Source of the DNA: Novosphingobium sp. PP1Y
Lineage (GTDB): Bacteria > Pseudomonadota > Alphaproteobacteria > Sphingomonadales > Sphingomonadaceae
Direction: 5' to 3'
Length of the DNA: 64,000 nt
Assembly: GCF_000253255.1 (NCBI RefSeq)
Contig: NC_015580.1
Coordinates: forward strand, 3,113,001-3,177,000
Part shown: in pieces, positions 15,669 through 25,019 of the stretch
How the letters are laid out: each line of letters starts with the position of its first letter
How positions within the stretch are numbered: the stretch's first letter is position 1
The notes under the pieces: model-generated
The model's input: the letters and a program-made list of their open reading frames with translations, nothing else
The model's database searches: none
Told to the model about the DNA's origin: nothing
Program-made: the position numbers and the translations under genes

Positions 15669-17951
15669 TCAGTTCAGGACCAGCCGCCAGGCACCCATTG
15701 CCCGCAAATCCCGCGTATCGGCAGTACTTGCCACGACCACACGCAGCTGCGAACGCGGCGCGCCCTTCTCGAAACCCACGATCAGCAGCGGATCTATCGC
15801 TCCTGCAAAGTCGACGCGCCGGTCGGTGAACAACAGCGAACGGGTGGCGAAGTCATAACCCGAGCCGATCGTGTAGGTCCCCTCGCCCGAAACGACCGTC
15901 AGGGGCTGGGCAAGCCCAAGCCGAAGCATCCCGCCGAGAGCCGCCCGGCTGATCGTGACTGCGAAACGACTGGTAAGGAATGTCCCGGCATCGGTCAGCA
16001 GCATGTCGTCGGCCAGCTTCAGCCTGGTTGCCCCAAGGCTGGCATAGCCCGAGAGCCTCCAGGACCCCAGCTGCGCGGACTGCGCGACTTCGAGGAAAGC
16101 GGTTCGGGCGCCGTCGCCAAAGCGCAGTGCGCCGCTACCGGTGGGCGTGCCGAAGACGGTTCCCTGTTCATTCAGCAGCCCGGCCTTGAGACCGGTTCCT
16201 CCCTTGCGCCAGGAAATGAGCGCGCCATTGGCCGAACCGTAGTCGGCTCGGCCACCCACCACCGACAAGCCAAGGCGTCCCCCGGCGAGGGGACGTTCCG
16301 CAGTCACCGCCAGATCGGCGACCGGAGAATAGGCAAAGACCGCGTCCGAACTCGGAGCGAGGCCCATGAATTCGCTGGAAACGCTGTCGGTGGAATTGAG
16401 CGAGGCGCTGAACCACGTCTTGCCGCTTCGCCAGGCGACATGGCCGTTGGTCAGCATCGTGCGCACTTCATCCTCACCCGGCCCGACCCGCAAGCGGGTG
16501 AAGCCCGCGCTGGCATCGAGATCGCGGGTCGCCAGCCTCGTGCTTCCGGCGTTGGCCTGCACCCGCATCCGGCGCTCTATCGAGAAGCGGTCAACGCCGG
16601 GCTGCGCGACGAGGCCCGACAGGTCGCCGGTAAAATTCCGCCCGTAGGCATCCAGTACCGTCACATTGCCCAGCGCCCGTGCCTTGAGCCCGGCAGCGCC
16701 GACCGCTGTGGGAACGACGAGACTGGAACTTGTCAGCGATGTCTGGGTCACGCCGTTGGACAGGGTCGGATCGACCGGCGAAAGCGCTGCCTTCGCGTCG
16801 ATCAGGCCATGCCCGAAGACCGGGTCCACGCCCGGCGCACCGATGTCGCGGGCGGTGTTGACGATAACTTCCCCGGCCTCGACGCCGGTCAGCTGGGGCC
16901 ACTTGCTCAGGATCAGGGCGGCAAGACCACTGACCTGCGGCGTTGCCGAGCTCGTCCCGCTGAACAGGACGAGCGAGCCATCGGTATATTGCGTTGCATT
17001 CGTGCCCATGGCTGCGACGCAATTGTTCATCGCCTTCGTGCCGCACTGATTCGAATAATCGGTAAGTTCGTAGCTGGTCTGCGTGCCCTCCAGTGCGACG
17101 ACGAACAGCCAGCTTCGCGAATTGCTGGAATTGAGGTCGAGGTAGCCGTCGACATTGGCCGCGCTGTCATTGCCGGCCGCATTGACGAACAGTCCCCCGC
17201 TCGTCTGGTAGCGCGCCACCATCTGCGCCCAGGTCGGGCTCGCCACTTCCGGATCGATCTTGGCGATCGAGGCATTGACAACCTTGATGCCGTTGTCCCC
17301 GGCATAGGCCATGGCCTGCGAGATTCCGATGCCCAGGGTCTCCTGTGCGTCGGGATCGGTGGTGTCCAGGTCGATCTCGCTGATGCGCAGGGCGACGACC
17401 TCGGCGCCGGGTGCAATGCCCTGCACACCGGTGCCGTTGTTGCGTGCGGCAATCACGCCCGCGACCATCGTGCCATGGTCGGAATAGTCGTCCCCGATGA
17501 CATTGCGCTGCGTGGTGACGCCGTTCTCGGTGACCGTACCGTAATCGCGGCTGAGACTGGAAATCTTGCCCTGAAGTTCGGACACTTCCTTCACGCCATC
17601 ATCCAGCACGGCAACCTTCACGCCCTGCCCGGTCCATCCGTTGTCGAGCGCATAGAGCGCATTGACGTACTCGAACGAGACGTAGTTGTTCCGAAATTCG
17701 GCATCGTCCTGTACCGATCGCCGGGGCTGCTGGCTCTCGGGCGTGATGACGTAGCCGGTAGGCACCGGAGTCGGCGTTGGAGTGGGCGTAGGTGTCGGGG
17801 TCGGGCTTGGTGTAGGGCCGGGAGTCGGACTGGGCGCCGGGCCGGGCGTCGAATTGACGCTCCCGCCACCGCCGCCGCCGCAACCTGCCAGGACCATTGC
17901 GAGGACACTCGCCATGACCGCATCACGTACCACTCGCGAAGGCCTCGCCAT
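15669..17951 (-). CDS. S8 (subtilisin-like) protease lipoprotein with Pro-Thr linker and beta-rich C-terminal domain
   Basis: A 760-residue exported serine protease. The N-terminus ends in a lipobox (MVLAGC), so it is probably a lipoprotein. A low-complexity proline/threonine/serine linker follows (residues about 30-60, repeated PTP). The S8 catalytic triad is visible: Asp in AVLDDGVKE near 115, His in DHGTMVAGVIA near 157 and Ser in GTSSATPQVSGLAA near 330. The remaining 380 residues are rich in alternating hydrophobic strands, like the C-terminal regions of sphingomonad S8 autotransporter-type proteins, but the last residue is N rather than the usual aromatic. I start it at ATG 17951, which opens a sensible lipoprotein signal. 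Surface proteolysis is inferred. Confidence 0.85.
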   Translation of the reverse strand: MARPSRVVRDAVMASVLAMVLAGCGGGGGGSVNSTPGPAPSPTPGPTPSPTPTPTPTPTPTPVPTGYVITPESQQPRRSVQDDAEFRNNYVSFEYVNALYALDNGWTGQGVKVAVLDDGVKEVSELQGKISSLSRDYGTVTENGVTTQRNVIGDDYSDHGTMVAGVIAARNNGTGVQGIAPGAEVVALRISEIDLDTTDPDAQETLGIGISQAMAYAGDNGIKVVNASIAKIDPEVASPTWAQMVARYQTSGGLFVNAAGNDSAANVDGYLDLNSSNSRSWLFVVALEGTQTSYELTDYSNQCGTKAMNNCVAAMGTNATQYTDGSLVLFSGTSSATPQVSGLAALILSKWPQLTGVEAGEVIVNTARDIGAPGVDPVFGHGLIDAKAALSPVDPTLSNGVTQTSLTSSSLVVPTAVGAAGLKARALGNVTVLDAYGRNFTGDLSGLVAQPGVDRFSIERRMRVQANAGSTRLATRDLDASAGFTRLRVGPGEDEVRTMLTNGHVAWRSGKTWFSASLNSTDSVSSEFMGLAPSSDAVFAYSPVADLAVTAERPLAGGRLGLSVVGGRADYGSANGALISWRKGGTGLKAGLLNEQGTVFGTPTGSGALRFGDGARTAFLEVAQSAQLGSWRLSGYASLGATRLKLADDMLLTDAGTFLTSRFAVTISRAALGGMLRLGLAQPLTVVSGEGTYTIGSGYDFATRSLLFTDRRVDFAGAIDPLLIVGFEKGAPRSQLRVVVASTADTRDLRAMGAWRLVLN

Positions 17952-18095
17952 GTCCTTGTCCCCCTGCCCATGCAGGCCCGCATGCCTTCGCCGCGCATCC
18001 GGAAAAAAGGCGGGCCGCAATCACCGATCGCGGCCGACCTTACAGGGTTAATTCTTGCCGAATACTGAAATTGCCACTCGGTCATTTCAGGGCCG

Positions 18096-18115
18096 AAAAG
18101 GCCCCGAAGCGGCCT
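18096..18115 (-). terminator. possible weak terminator after pgi
   Basis: Directly after the pgi stop, AGGCC pairs with GGCCT around the loop GCTTCGG and is followed by TTTT on the minus strand. The stem is only 5 bp, so termination would be modest. Confidence 0.35.
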
Positions 18116-19635
18116 CAGCTGATTCCGGCCAGTTCCAGCAGCGCCTCGGTCGAAGGATCGAACTTGGTGCCGCCCTTCTCGATCTGCTTGGCGATTTCCT
18201 TGCCCAGTTCGACACCGAACTGGTCGAACGGATTGATACCCATGAGCACCGCATTGGCGAAAGTGCGATGCTCATGGAACGCGATCAGCGCGCCGAATGT
18301 GGCCGGACTCACTTCGTCGAGCAGTATCGTCGCCGAGGGGCGGTCGCCCGGATAGGCACGGGCCGGATCGTCGCTTTCCTTGCCCGCCATCAGCGCCGCG
18401 CCTTGCGCGAAGCAGTTCGACAGGAGGATGCGATGATGATCGAGGTTCAGGTCATGGCCCGGAGCGATCGAGGCGATGAAGTCCACCGGCACGAGGTTCG
18501 TGCCCTGGTGGAGAAGCTGGAACACCGCGTGCTGCGCGTCGGTACCCACCCCGCCCCAGGTTATCGGCGCGGTCGGGCCATCGACCGCACTGCCGTCTGC
18601 CTTCACGCTCTTGCCGTTCGATTCCATTTCGAGCTGCTGGAGGTAGTCGGGCAGCAAGGCCAGCCGTTCGTCATAGGCGAACACGGCGCGCGTCTGGCAA
18701 CCGCGCAGGCGCGTGTAGTACTGGTCGGCAAAGGCCGCGCGCAGCGGCAGGTTGGCGCTTCCGTCAGTGTCGCGGAAATGCTCGTCCATCGCCGCGGCCC
18801 CGGCCAGGAACTCGGCGAAATCGGGCCAGCCCAGCGCCATCGCCACCGGGAATCCGATCGAGGACCATAGCGAGTAGCGGCCGCCCACGCTTTCCGAGAA
18901 GGGCAGGATGCGGGTCTCGTCGACGCCCCATTCCATCGCCTTTTCCGGCGAGGCGGTCAGCGCGACGACCCTGCCGTACGGATCCTCGACGCCATTCTCG
19001 CGCAGCCACTCGATGGCGCTTTCGGCATTGGTCATCGTCTCGATGGTGGTGAACGTCTTGGACGCGACCGCCAGCATCGTCTTGGCCGGATCGCAGCCCT
19101 TGAAGGCCTCTTCCATCGCGCAGCCGTCGATGTTCGATACGACGTGCACATCGACCATCGCACCGTCGCGCGCCAGTGCATCGACCGCGAGCGCCGGTCC
19201 GAGCGCCGAACCGCCGATGCCGATGTGAATCAGGTGCTTGACCTCACCCATCGCGCCGCGGTGGATCGCTTCGACGATCGCAGCCATGCGATGATGGTTC
19301 TCGGCCGCGAGCATCACGCTCTCTTCCTTGCCGACGCCGCGCTGGGCGGTGTGCTCGGCGGCACGGCCTTCGGTCGGATTGACGATCTCGCCGCCGAACA
19401 GGGCCTTGCGGCGACCGGCGAAATCCATCGCCTGAGCCAGTTCCTCGAAAGCGGCCATGTGAGCGGCATCGAGATGGGTCTTCGACCAGTCGAAACGGAT
19501 CGTGGTCGCCGCCTCGTCCTCGCCCAGTTCGAAGCGGGTCGCCAGAGTATCGAGCCGGGCCGGATCGCCTGCAAAGAGCTCAGCCAGCGACGGCTTGGCC
19601 AGTCCCCTGAGCTTTTCCCAGGCTGATTCACTCAT
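18115..19635 (-). CDS. pgi: glucose-6-phosphate isomerase
   Basis: A 506-residue enzyme interconverting glucose 6-phosphate and fructose 6-phosphate, acting here at the head of the Entner-Doudoroff and pentose phosphate routes. Conserved blocks are HIGIGGSALGP, the SKTFTTIET phosphate-binding segment, GGRYSLWSSIGFPVA, and near the C-terminus FDQFGVELGKEIAKQI. I use ATG 19635, preceded by CAGGAGC, because longer readings upstream lose all similarity. Length is slightly shorter than the E. coli enzyme (549) but within the family. It stands divergent from lepB. Confidence 0.95.
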   Translation of the reverse strand: MSESAWEKLRGLAKPSLAELFAGDPARLDTLATRFELGEDEAATTIRFDWSKTHLDAAHMAAFEELAQAMDFAGRRKALFGGEIVNPTEGRAAEHTAQRGVGKEESVMLAAENHHRMAAIVEAIHRGAMGEVKHLIHIGIGGSALGPALAVDALARDGAMVDVHVVSNIDGCAMEEAFKGCDPAKTMLAVASKTFTTIETMTNAESAIEWLRENGVEDPYGRVVALTASPEKAMEWGVDETRILPFSESVGGRYSLWSSIGFPVAMALGWPDFAEFLAGAAAMDEHFRDTDGSANLPLRAAFADQYYTRLRGCQTRAVFAYDERLALLPDYLQQLEMESNGKSVKADGSAVDGPTAPITWGGVGTDAQHAVFQLLHQGTNLVPVDFIASIAPGHDLNLDHHRILLSNCFAQGAALMAGKESDDPARAYPGDRPSATILLDEVSPATFGALIAFHEHRTFANAVLMGINPFDQFGVELGKEIAKQIEKGGTKFDPSTEALLELAGIS

Positions 19636-19776
19636 AAATTGCTCCTGAACAGTGTACTTGCTGGCCTTATGCATGTTGCGGCTGCGAAGGCCAAGACGGT
19701 TCTTCGTCGAGAAGAGACGGTTGCAAGGCGGGATTGAACTTGACGGATCGCACCTTGCGCAACAAGGGTTCCGCCC

Positions 19777-20625
19777 ATGAGCGAGACCAATAGCGACGCC
19801 GCCAAGCCGGCCATCGACTCGACAGCGAAGAAGCCTGCGGCGGCGGAGAAGAAGGACGAGGGTTTCTTCTCGTTTCTTTTCTGGCTGGTGCTGGCCGTGG
19901 TGGTGCTGCGCAGCTTCATCATTTCGCCGTTCAACATCCCCAGCGAATCCATGCTGCCGCGCCTGTTGACCGGGGATTACCTGTTCGCGACCAAGTGGTC
20001 CTACGGCTATTCCAGGTACTCGCTGCCCTTCAGCCTGCCGCTGATCCCGGGCCGCATCTTCGCCAGCCAGCCCGAGCGCGGCGACGTCGTCATCTTCAAG
20101 GCGCCCCCGGGCAACGACGTCGACTACATCAAGCGCGTCATCGGGCTGCCGGGTGACGAGATCCAGATCAAGTCCGGCCAGGTCTTCATCAATGGCAAGG
20201 CGGTGCCCAAGCAGCGCGTGGACGACTTCATCCTGCCGGTCTCGCCGAACACCGACTGCTATGGACCCGAATTCGAAGCGACGGGCAAGGACGGCAAGCC
20301 GGTCTGCCACTATCCGCAGTTCCGCGAGACACTGCCCAACGGCAAGAGCTACAATGTGCTCGACCTCGGCACCACGCCGCAGGACGATACCGGCGTATAC
20401 ATCGTGCCCGAGGATCACCTGTTCCTGATGGGCGACAACCGCGACAATTCCATGGACAGCCGCTTCCCTGCCGTCGAAGGCCAGGGCATCGGCATCGTCC
20501 CGCAGGGCAACCTGGTGGGCAAGGCCGCGGTCATGATGTTCTCGACCGATGGCTCGGCCGAATGGATCAAGCCCTGGACCTGGTTCACCGCGGCACGCTG
20601 GAGCCGCATCGGCGGGACCTTCTGA
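19777..20625 (+). CDS. lepB: signal peptidase I
   Basis: A 282-residue type I leader peptidase that removes signal peptides at the periplasmic face of the inner membrane. One transmembrane helix (about residues 30-48, FFSFLFWLVLAVVVLRSFI) anchors it. The catalytic serine lies in IPSESMLPRLL, the general-base lysine in YIKRVIGLPGDEI, and the GDNRDNSMDSR box is present. A hydrophilic, lysine/alanine-rich N-terminal tail of 28 residues is cytoplasmic. It heads the plus-strand run lepB-rnc-era, an order shared by many proteobacteria. Confidence 0.95.
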   Translation: MSETNSDAAKPAIDSTAKKPAAAEKKDEGFFSFLFWLVLAVVVLRSFIISPFNIPSESMLPRLLTGDYLFATKWSYGYSRYSLPFSLPLIPGRIFASQPERGDVVIFKAPPGNDVDYIKRVIGLPGDEIQIKSGQVFINGKAVPKQRVDDFILPVSPNTDCYGPEFEATGKDGKPVCHYPQFRETLPNGKSYNVLDLGTTPQDDTGVYIVPEDHLFLMGDNRDNSMDSRFPAVEGQGIGIVPQGNLVGKAAVMMFSTDGSAEWIKPWTWFTAARWSRIGGTF

Positions 20626-20627
20626 CC

Positions 20628-21296
20628 TTGCTGGACGATGCTACCCGCGACTTCATAACTAGGATTACCGGCAGCGCGCCTCGGGACGAGGCCCTCTGGC
20701 TGGCCGCCCTCACCCACGGCAGTACGGGCGAGAAGCGCAATTACGAAAGGCTGGAATTCCTTGGCGACCGGGTCCTTGGCCTGGTTGTCGCCGAATGGCT
20801 GTACCAGACCAGCAACGAGGCCGAGGGCCGCCTGTCGCAGCGCCTCAATGCCCTCGTCAGCCGGGCGATGTGTGCCCAGATCGCGCGCCAGATCGAACTC
20901 GGGCCGCGCATGCGGCTGGGCAAGCAGGCCCGCGACGACGGCGGCGAGGACAGCGACAACATCCTCGGCGACGTGATGGAAGCGCTGATCGGCGCATGTT
21001 TCACCGAATGCGGCTTCGCAAGCGCCAAGGCCATGGTGCGCAAGCTGTGGGCCGATGCGGTGCAGGGCAAGACGGGCAAGCGCAAGCATCCCAAGTCCGC
21101 TCTGCAGGAATGGGCCGCCGGCAATCGCCGTCGGATGCCCGAATACCGCCTGCTGGAGCGCACCGGACCCGATCACGCCTCGCAATTCACGGTCGAAGTC
21201 ACGATCCACCATGTCGGCAGCGCCCAGGCCACGGCCTCGTCCAAGCAGGATGCGGAAACGCAGGCCGCCGAAGAGTTCATGAAAAAATTCGCATGA
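20628..21296 (+). CDS. rnc: ribonuclease III
   Basis: A 222-residue double-strand-specific endoribonuclease for rRNA and mRNA processing. The signature ERLEFLGDRVLGLVVAEWL is near residue 40, and the acidic catalytic segment ends with GDVMEALIGA. The C-terminal dsRNA-binding domain has PKSALQEWAA and ends with ASSKQDAETQAAEEFMKKFA. I take a TTG at 20628, 2 nt after the lepB stop and preceded by GGCGGGACC, because the family N-terminus begins about here. An ATG at 20562 inside lepB would add 22 residues and is an alternative. Confidence 0.9.
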   Translation: MLDDATRDFITRITGSAPRDEALWLAALTHGSTGEKRNYERLEFLGDRVLGLVVAEWLYQTSNEAEGRLSQRLNALVSRAMCAQIARQIELGPRMRLGKQARDDGGEDSDNILGDVMEALIGACFTECGFASAKAMVRKLWADAVQGKTGKRKHPKSALQEWAAGNRRRMPEYRLLERTGPDHASQFTVEVTIHHVGSAQATASSKQDAETQAAEEFMKKFA

Positions 21297-21420
21297 TGGA
21301 TTATGCCGCGCACGTCCTCAGGCAGACTTGGGGCGTTACCGGCTTGACCCATTGCCCTGTTTCGCGCGAGCCAAGCCTGTCGAGGCGCGCGTGCCAACCT
21401 GACTATCAAGGAATTCGCCC

Positions 21421-22314
21421 ATGACCGAGAAATGCGGTCTCGTCGCCGTGATCGGCGCTCCCAATGCCGGCAAGTCCACGCTGGTCAATGCGCTCGTCGG
21501 CCAGAAGGTGGCGATCACCTCGGCCAAGGCGCAGACCACCCGCGCCCGCCTGATGGGCATTGCCCTGCAGGACGAAGTGCAGATCATCCTGGCCGATACA
21601 CCCGGCATCTTCGCTCCCAAGCGCCGCCTCGACCGCGCCATGGTCGCCGCCGCCTGGGAAGGCGCGCAGGAGGCCGACGCGATCCTGCTCGTGGTCGACG
21701 CGGTCAAGCAACGCCGGCACGAACTGGCGCCGCTGCTCGAAACGCTCAAGGACCGTCCCGAGCGCAAATTGCTCGTGCTCAACAAGGTCGACGCCAGCGC
21801 CAAGGAACCCCTGCTCAAGCTGGCCGAAGAACTGACCGGGGCGGTCAGCTTCGACGAGGTGTATTTCGTATCGGCGCTTACCAACGACGGCGTGCCCGAA
21901 CTCAAGACGCACCTTGCCGGGCTCATGCCCGAAGGCCCGTGGCATTACCCCGAGGACCAGGTTTCCGACGCCTCGGAGCGCCTGCTGGCCTGCGAAGTGA
22001 CGCGCGAACAGCTCTACAAGCAGCTCCACGACGAATTGCCCTACGATAGCGCGGTGCGCCCCGAATCCTACACCCAGCGCAAGGATGGATCGGTCGAGAT
22101 CCGCCAGCAGATCGTCGTCGCACGCGACAGCCAGAAGGCTATCGTCCTGGGCAAGCGCGGCGCGAAGATCCGCGCCATCGGCGAGGCCGCGCGTAACGAA
22201 TTGGCAGAAGTTCTCGGGCAAAAGGTTCACCTCTTCCTCCACGTCAAGGTCGAGGAAGATTGGGCCGAGGCCCGCGACATCTACGAAGAGATCGGACTGG
22301 ACTGGGTAAAATGA
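21421..22314 (+). CDS. era: GTPase Era
   Basis: A 297-residue GTPase that binds 16S rRNA near its 3' end and helps assemble the 30S subunit. The G1 loop GAPNAGKST is at residues 12-20, the G3 motif DTPGIF near 60 and the G4 NKVD near 120. The C-terminal KH domain contains IVLGKRGAKIRAIGEAARNEL and then VHLFLHVKVEEDW. Length fits Era. It follows rnc by 124 nt and overlaps the next gene by ATGA, so the downstream lipase-like gene is likely translated by coupling. Confidence 0.96.
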   Translation: MTEKCGLVAVIGAPNAGKSTLVNALVGQKVAITSAKAQTTRARLMGIALQDEVQIILADTPGIFAPKRRLDRAMVAAAWEGAQEADAILLVVDAVKQRRHELAPLLETLKDRPERKLLVLNKVDASAKEPLLKLAEELTGAVSFDEVYFVSALTNDGVPELKTHLAGLMPEGPWHYPEDQVSDASERLLACEVTREQLYKQLHDELPYDSAVRPESYTQRKDGSVEIRQQIVVARDSQKAIVLGKRGAKIRAIGEAARNELAEVLGQKVHLFLHVKVEEDWAEARDIYEEIGLDWVK

Positions 22315-23432
22315 TCCCGATGCCCCGCGTTGCCGCCGCTTGTGCGGCACTCCTCTTCAGCTGCGCGACTGCCCCGCTGGTCGAGGCGCAGGCCACCGAG
22401 ACCGACAACATCGAATCCGTCGGCCAGATCGCTTCGCAGCAGGCAAACCCCGAAACCTCCGTTGCGCAGAGCCTGGAAGGCGCGCGCTACGTTGCGATCG
22501 GCTCCTCCTATGCTGCCGGACCTCTGCTGCCGCCCGGCAAGCCCGCGGCGCCCGGCGCGCCGACGCGCTGCGGCCAGAGCATGAACAATTATCCAACCCT
22601 GCTGGCGCAGCGCTTCGGCATGGTTCTGGTCGACCGCACCTGTTCGGGCGCGACGACGGACCACGTCCTCGGCCCCTGGGGAGACGTCCCGGCGCAGCTC
22701 GCTTCGGTCGATGCAGCGACCCGGCTGGTGACCGTCACCATCGGCGGCAATGACCTCAGCTATGTCGGCGACCTGTTTTCGGCGACCTGCATCCAGCGCG
22801 CCGGCGAACTGGCCGCAGCCGGTTTCGCCCCGAAACCGTGCGGCGCGATTCGCAATCCCACCGAAGCCGACTACCTGCGCGTCGAGGAGCAGCTCAACGC
22901 CATTGCCCGCCGCGTGCGCGAGGTCGCGCCGAACGCGCGGCTCGTCTTCGTCCAGTACCTCACGCCGCTGCCCGCAGGGACGCTGTGCGCGAACACTCCG
23001 GTCAGCGAGGATGCCGCAGCCATCGTGCGCCAGATCGGCGCCCGGCTGGCCGAGATCACCGGCAAGGTAGCGCAGGCGCAAAGGGCCATCGTCGTGGAAA
23101 TGAACCAGGCCTCCGCCAATCACACCCCCTGCGATGCCGAGCCCTGGATGATCGGCGCACCAAAGGGCTACGACGGCAAGCACGGTCTGCAGTGGCACCT
23201 CAACCTCGCTGGCATGAAGGCGACGGCAGACGGCATTGCCTATTGGCTGGAAAGGAGCGGCGTGCAGCCGAAGGTCCCGCAAATGCAGACCATTGCGCAG
23301 CCACCACTCGCTCCGGTCAACACCGAGGCCGCGCCCGAGCCTCAGGAGCCCGACACGGCCGAACCGGCAAAGGAAGACAAGTCCCGCCTCAAGCAGGAGA
23401 GCCCGGCGGCAAGCAAAGGACCCAAGGTTTAG
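22311..23432 (+). CDS. SGNH/GDSL-type hydrolase, exported
   Basis: A 373-residue putative secreted esterase/lipase. It opens with a signal peptide (MIPMPRVAAACAALLFSCAT then APLVEAQA). The SGNH blocks are visible: YVAIGSSYAAG for the nucleophile block I, SGATTDH with the glycine, and TIGGNDLSY for block III. A late HLNLAGM segment may hold the catalytic histidine. The C-terminal 60 residues are proline/glutamate rich and probably disordered. The start overlaps the era stop (ATGA). It resembles actinobacterial SGNH lipases of the Streptomyces SSLip type. The substrate is unknown. Confidence 0.82.
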   Translation: MIPMPRVAAACAALLFSCATAPLVEAQATETDNIESVGQIASQQANPETSVAQSLEGARYVAIGSSYAAGPLLPPGKPAAPGAPTRCGQSMNNYPTLLAQRFGMVLVDRTCSGATTDHVLGPWGDVPAQLASVDAATRLVTVTIGGNDLSYVGDLFSATCIQRAGELAAAGFAPKPCGAIRNPTEADYLRVEEQLNAIARRVREVAPNARLVFVQYLTPLPAGTLCANTPVSEDAAAIVRQIGARLAEITGKVAQAQRAIVVEMNQASANHTPCDAEPWMIGAPKGYDGKHGLQWHLNLAGMKATADGIAYWLERSGVQPKVPQMQTIAQPPLAPVNTEAAPEPQEPDTAEPAKEDKSRLKQESPAASKGPKV

Positions 23433-23439
23433 GCAAACT

Positions 23440-23453
23440 CGCGGAGCTCCGCG
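23440..23453. other. palindrome between convergent genes
   Basis: CGCGGAGCTCCGCG is a perfect 14-bp palindrome between the converging GDSL hydrolase and MFS genes. It could fold with a four-base loop and act as a weak bidirectional stop, but no U tract follows on either strand. Confidence 0.3.
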
Positions 23454-23462
23454 CCATTTCGC

Positions 23463-24929
23463 TTAGCCGCGCGGGTTCTCGGCGACGCGCCAGCGCGTGA
23501 GGCTTCCCAAACCGGCGAGCAATGCCAACCCTGCCGCAAACAGCATCGGAATCGGCCCCAGTCCGGCTCCGAACGAGAGGAACAGGCCAATCGAAGCCGC
23601 GCCGAGGGTCTGGCCGAAGAGCCGTCCGGTCGCCAGCAATCCGCCAGCCGCCGCCGTCCGTTCACGCGGGGCATTGCTCACGACCATGCGTGCATTAGGC
23701 GAAAAGAACAGGCCGAACCCCAGGGCGCAGACGACGAGGCGCCAGGCGATTGCCGCGGCCCCGGCTTGAACCGGCATGAAGGCCAGCAGGATAAGCCCGA
23801 TGGCGGCGATCACCATGCCGGTCAGCCCGAGAATCGAAGGCGAAACGCGGTCAGATAACCATCCCGCCGCAGGCGAGACGAACAGCATCGTCAGCGGAAG
23901 CGGCAGAATCAGCAGCCCCACTTCGGACGGGCTGAAGCCCATGCCCTGCTCCAGACGGAACGGCAGTGCGACGACGAGCCCGGCCGAGCCGATGAAACCG
24001 GCCATCGCCGCCAGGATCGAAATGCCGATGGCCGGGCGCGACAACAGGTCCACCGGGAAGACCGGGTTGATCCGCGCCTTTTCGCTGCGGGCCAGCAACA
24101 GCGCCGATGCGAGTCCGACCAGGGCCAGCGCGATTCCGGCAAACAGCCAACCACCGTGCACCGCCAGTTCGATACCGCCCACAAGCATGGCGAAAGTCGC
24201 CGCGCTCCACAGGCCCGAACGCCAGTTGAACGGTACCTTGCCGCGCACCGGGTCGGGAAGGAAGCGTCCGATCAGCAGCGAAACGAGGGCGCAGGGAACG
24301 GCCGCCACGAAGATCAGCCGCCAGTCAGCCCGCGCGACGATGAGACCCCCGAGGACCGGCGCCACGGCATTCGATGACGCAACGATCACCGAGTTGATGC
24401 CAAGGCCGCTGCCAAGCTTGGTCTTGGGATAGATCTGACGGATCATCGCCGTCGACACACTCATTGCCATGCCCGCGCCCAGCGCCTGTCCGACGCGAAC
24501 CATCAGCAGGGCAGGCAGCGAATTGACCGCTAGCGTAAGCGCCGAGGCGGCCATGAAAATGACCTGGCCGATCTGGTAGACCCGGCGCAGTCCCAGCCGC
24601 TCGCCGAGGTTGGAGAACGGCAGCAATGCCATCACCATGACGAGCTGGTACAGGGTGACGACGTTGACGATGGCACCGCCTTCGACGTGAAGGTCCCGCG
24701 CAATCGTCGGCAGGGCGACATTGGCAATCGTGCCATCCAGCACGAAAAGAGCCGTGCCGAAGGAAATGGCAACGATCGCCCAGATCCGGCGCGGCATGGC
24801 CAGGCCATCGTCCTCGTGCCCGGCGGATGCTTCTGCGTTGGCAGGCATCGCGTCATCGGCAAAGGAGAGATCGCTTCCTACCGGCTTCCCAGCCGAAGCC
24901 GAAGACATTTCGTTTCGCAACTGCAGCAT
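23463..24929 (-). CDS. MFS drug/metabolite exporter, DHA2-like
   Basis: A 488-residue major facilitator protein with about 14 predicted helices, of the DHA2 (EmrB/QacA) type. Motif D1 LDGTIANVALPTIARDL sits in the first helix, the ERLGLRRVY loop is motif A, and the helix-5 motif GxxxGPxxGG is represented by SSNAVAPVLGG. It probably exports hydrophobic compounds with proton antiport. No membrane-fusion partner or regulator gene is adjacent. The start is ambiguous between ATG 24929 and ATG 24908; neither has a strong ribosome site. The N-terminal 55 residues are hydrophilic. Its promoter would lie in the gap downstream of the small HTH gene. Confidence 0.82.
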   Translation of the reverse strand: MLQLRNEMSSASAGKPVGSDLSFADDAMPANAEASAGHEDDGLAMPRRIWAIVAISFGTALFVLDGTIANVALPTIARDLHVEGGAIVNVVTLYQLVMVMALLPFSNLGERLGLRRVYQIGQVIFMAASALTLAVNSLPALLMVRVGQALGAGMAMSVSTAMIRQIYPKTKLGSGLGINSVIVASSNAVAPVLGGLIVARADWRLIFVAAVPCALVSLLIGRFLPDPVRGKVPFNWRSGLWSAATFAMLVGGIELAVHGGWLFAGIALALVGLASALLLARSEKARINPVFPVDLLSRPAIGISILAAMAGFIGSAGLVVALPFRLEQGMGFSPSEVGLLILPLPLTMLFVSPAAGWLSDRVSPSILGLTGMVIAAIGLILLAFMPVQAGAAAIAWRLVVCALGFGLFFSPNARMVVSNAPRERTAAAGGLLATGRLFGQTLGAASIGLFLSFGAGLGPIPMLFAAGLALLAGLGSLTRWRVAENPRG

Positions 24930-24981
24930 AATGGAAAAACGCCTACGCGGCCCGATGTGTCCCGGCAATCGCCATAAAATT

Positions 24982-25012
24982 CCCTACAGTTGTATAAATC
25001 TCAACTACAGGG
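24982..25012 (-). terminator. intrinsic terminator of the small HTH gene
   Basis: On the minus strand CCCTGTAGTTG and CAACTGTAGGG form an 11-bp RNA stem with two G-U pairs and a 9-nt loop, followed by AATTTTAT. It begins 7 nt after the stop of the 59-residue HTH gene. Confidence 0.6.
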
Positions 25013-25019
25013 CTGCGCT

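Noticed and set aside
17760..17880. GT-rich tandem-like repeat
   Set aside because: It encodes the proline-threonine linker of the S8 protease and needs no separate explanation.
15537..18068. Long plus-strand frame opposite the S8 protease
   Set aside because: The minus strand carries signal peptide, lipobox and full S8 triad; the plus-strand product is low-complexity and family-less.
19636..20418. N-terminal extension of pgi into lepB on the minus strand
   Set aside because: Similarity to Pgi begins at MSESAWEKLRG (19635), which has its own ribosome site; the extension is antisense to lepB.
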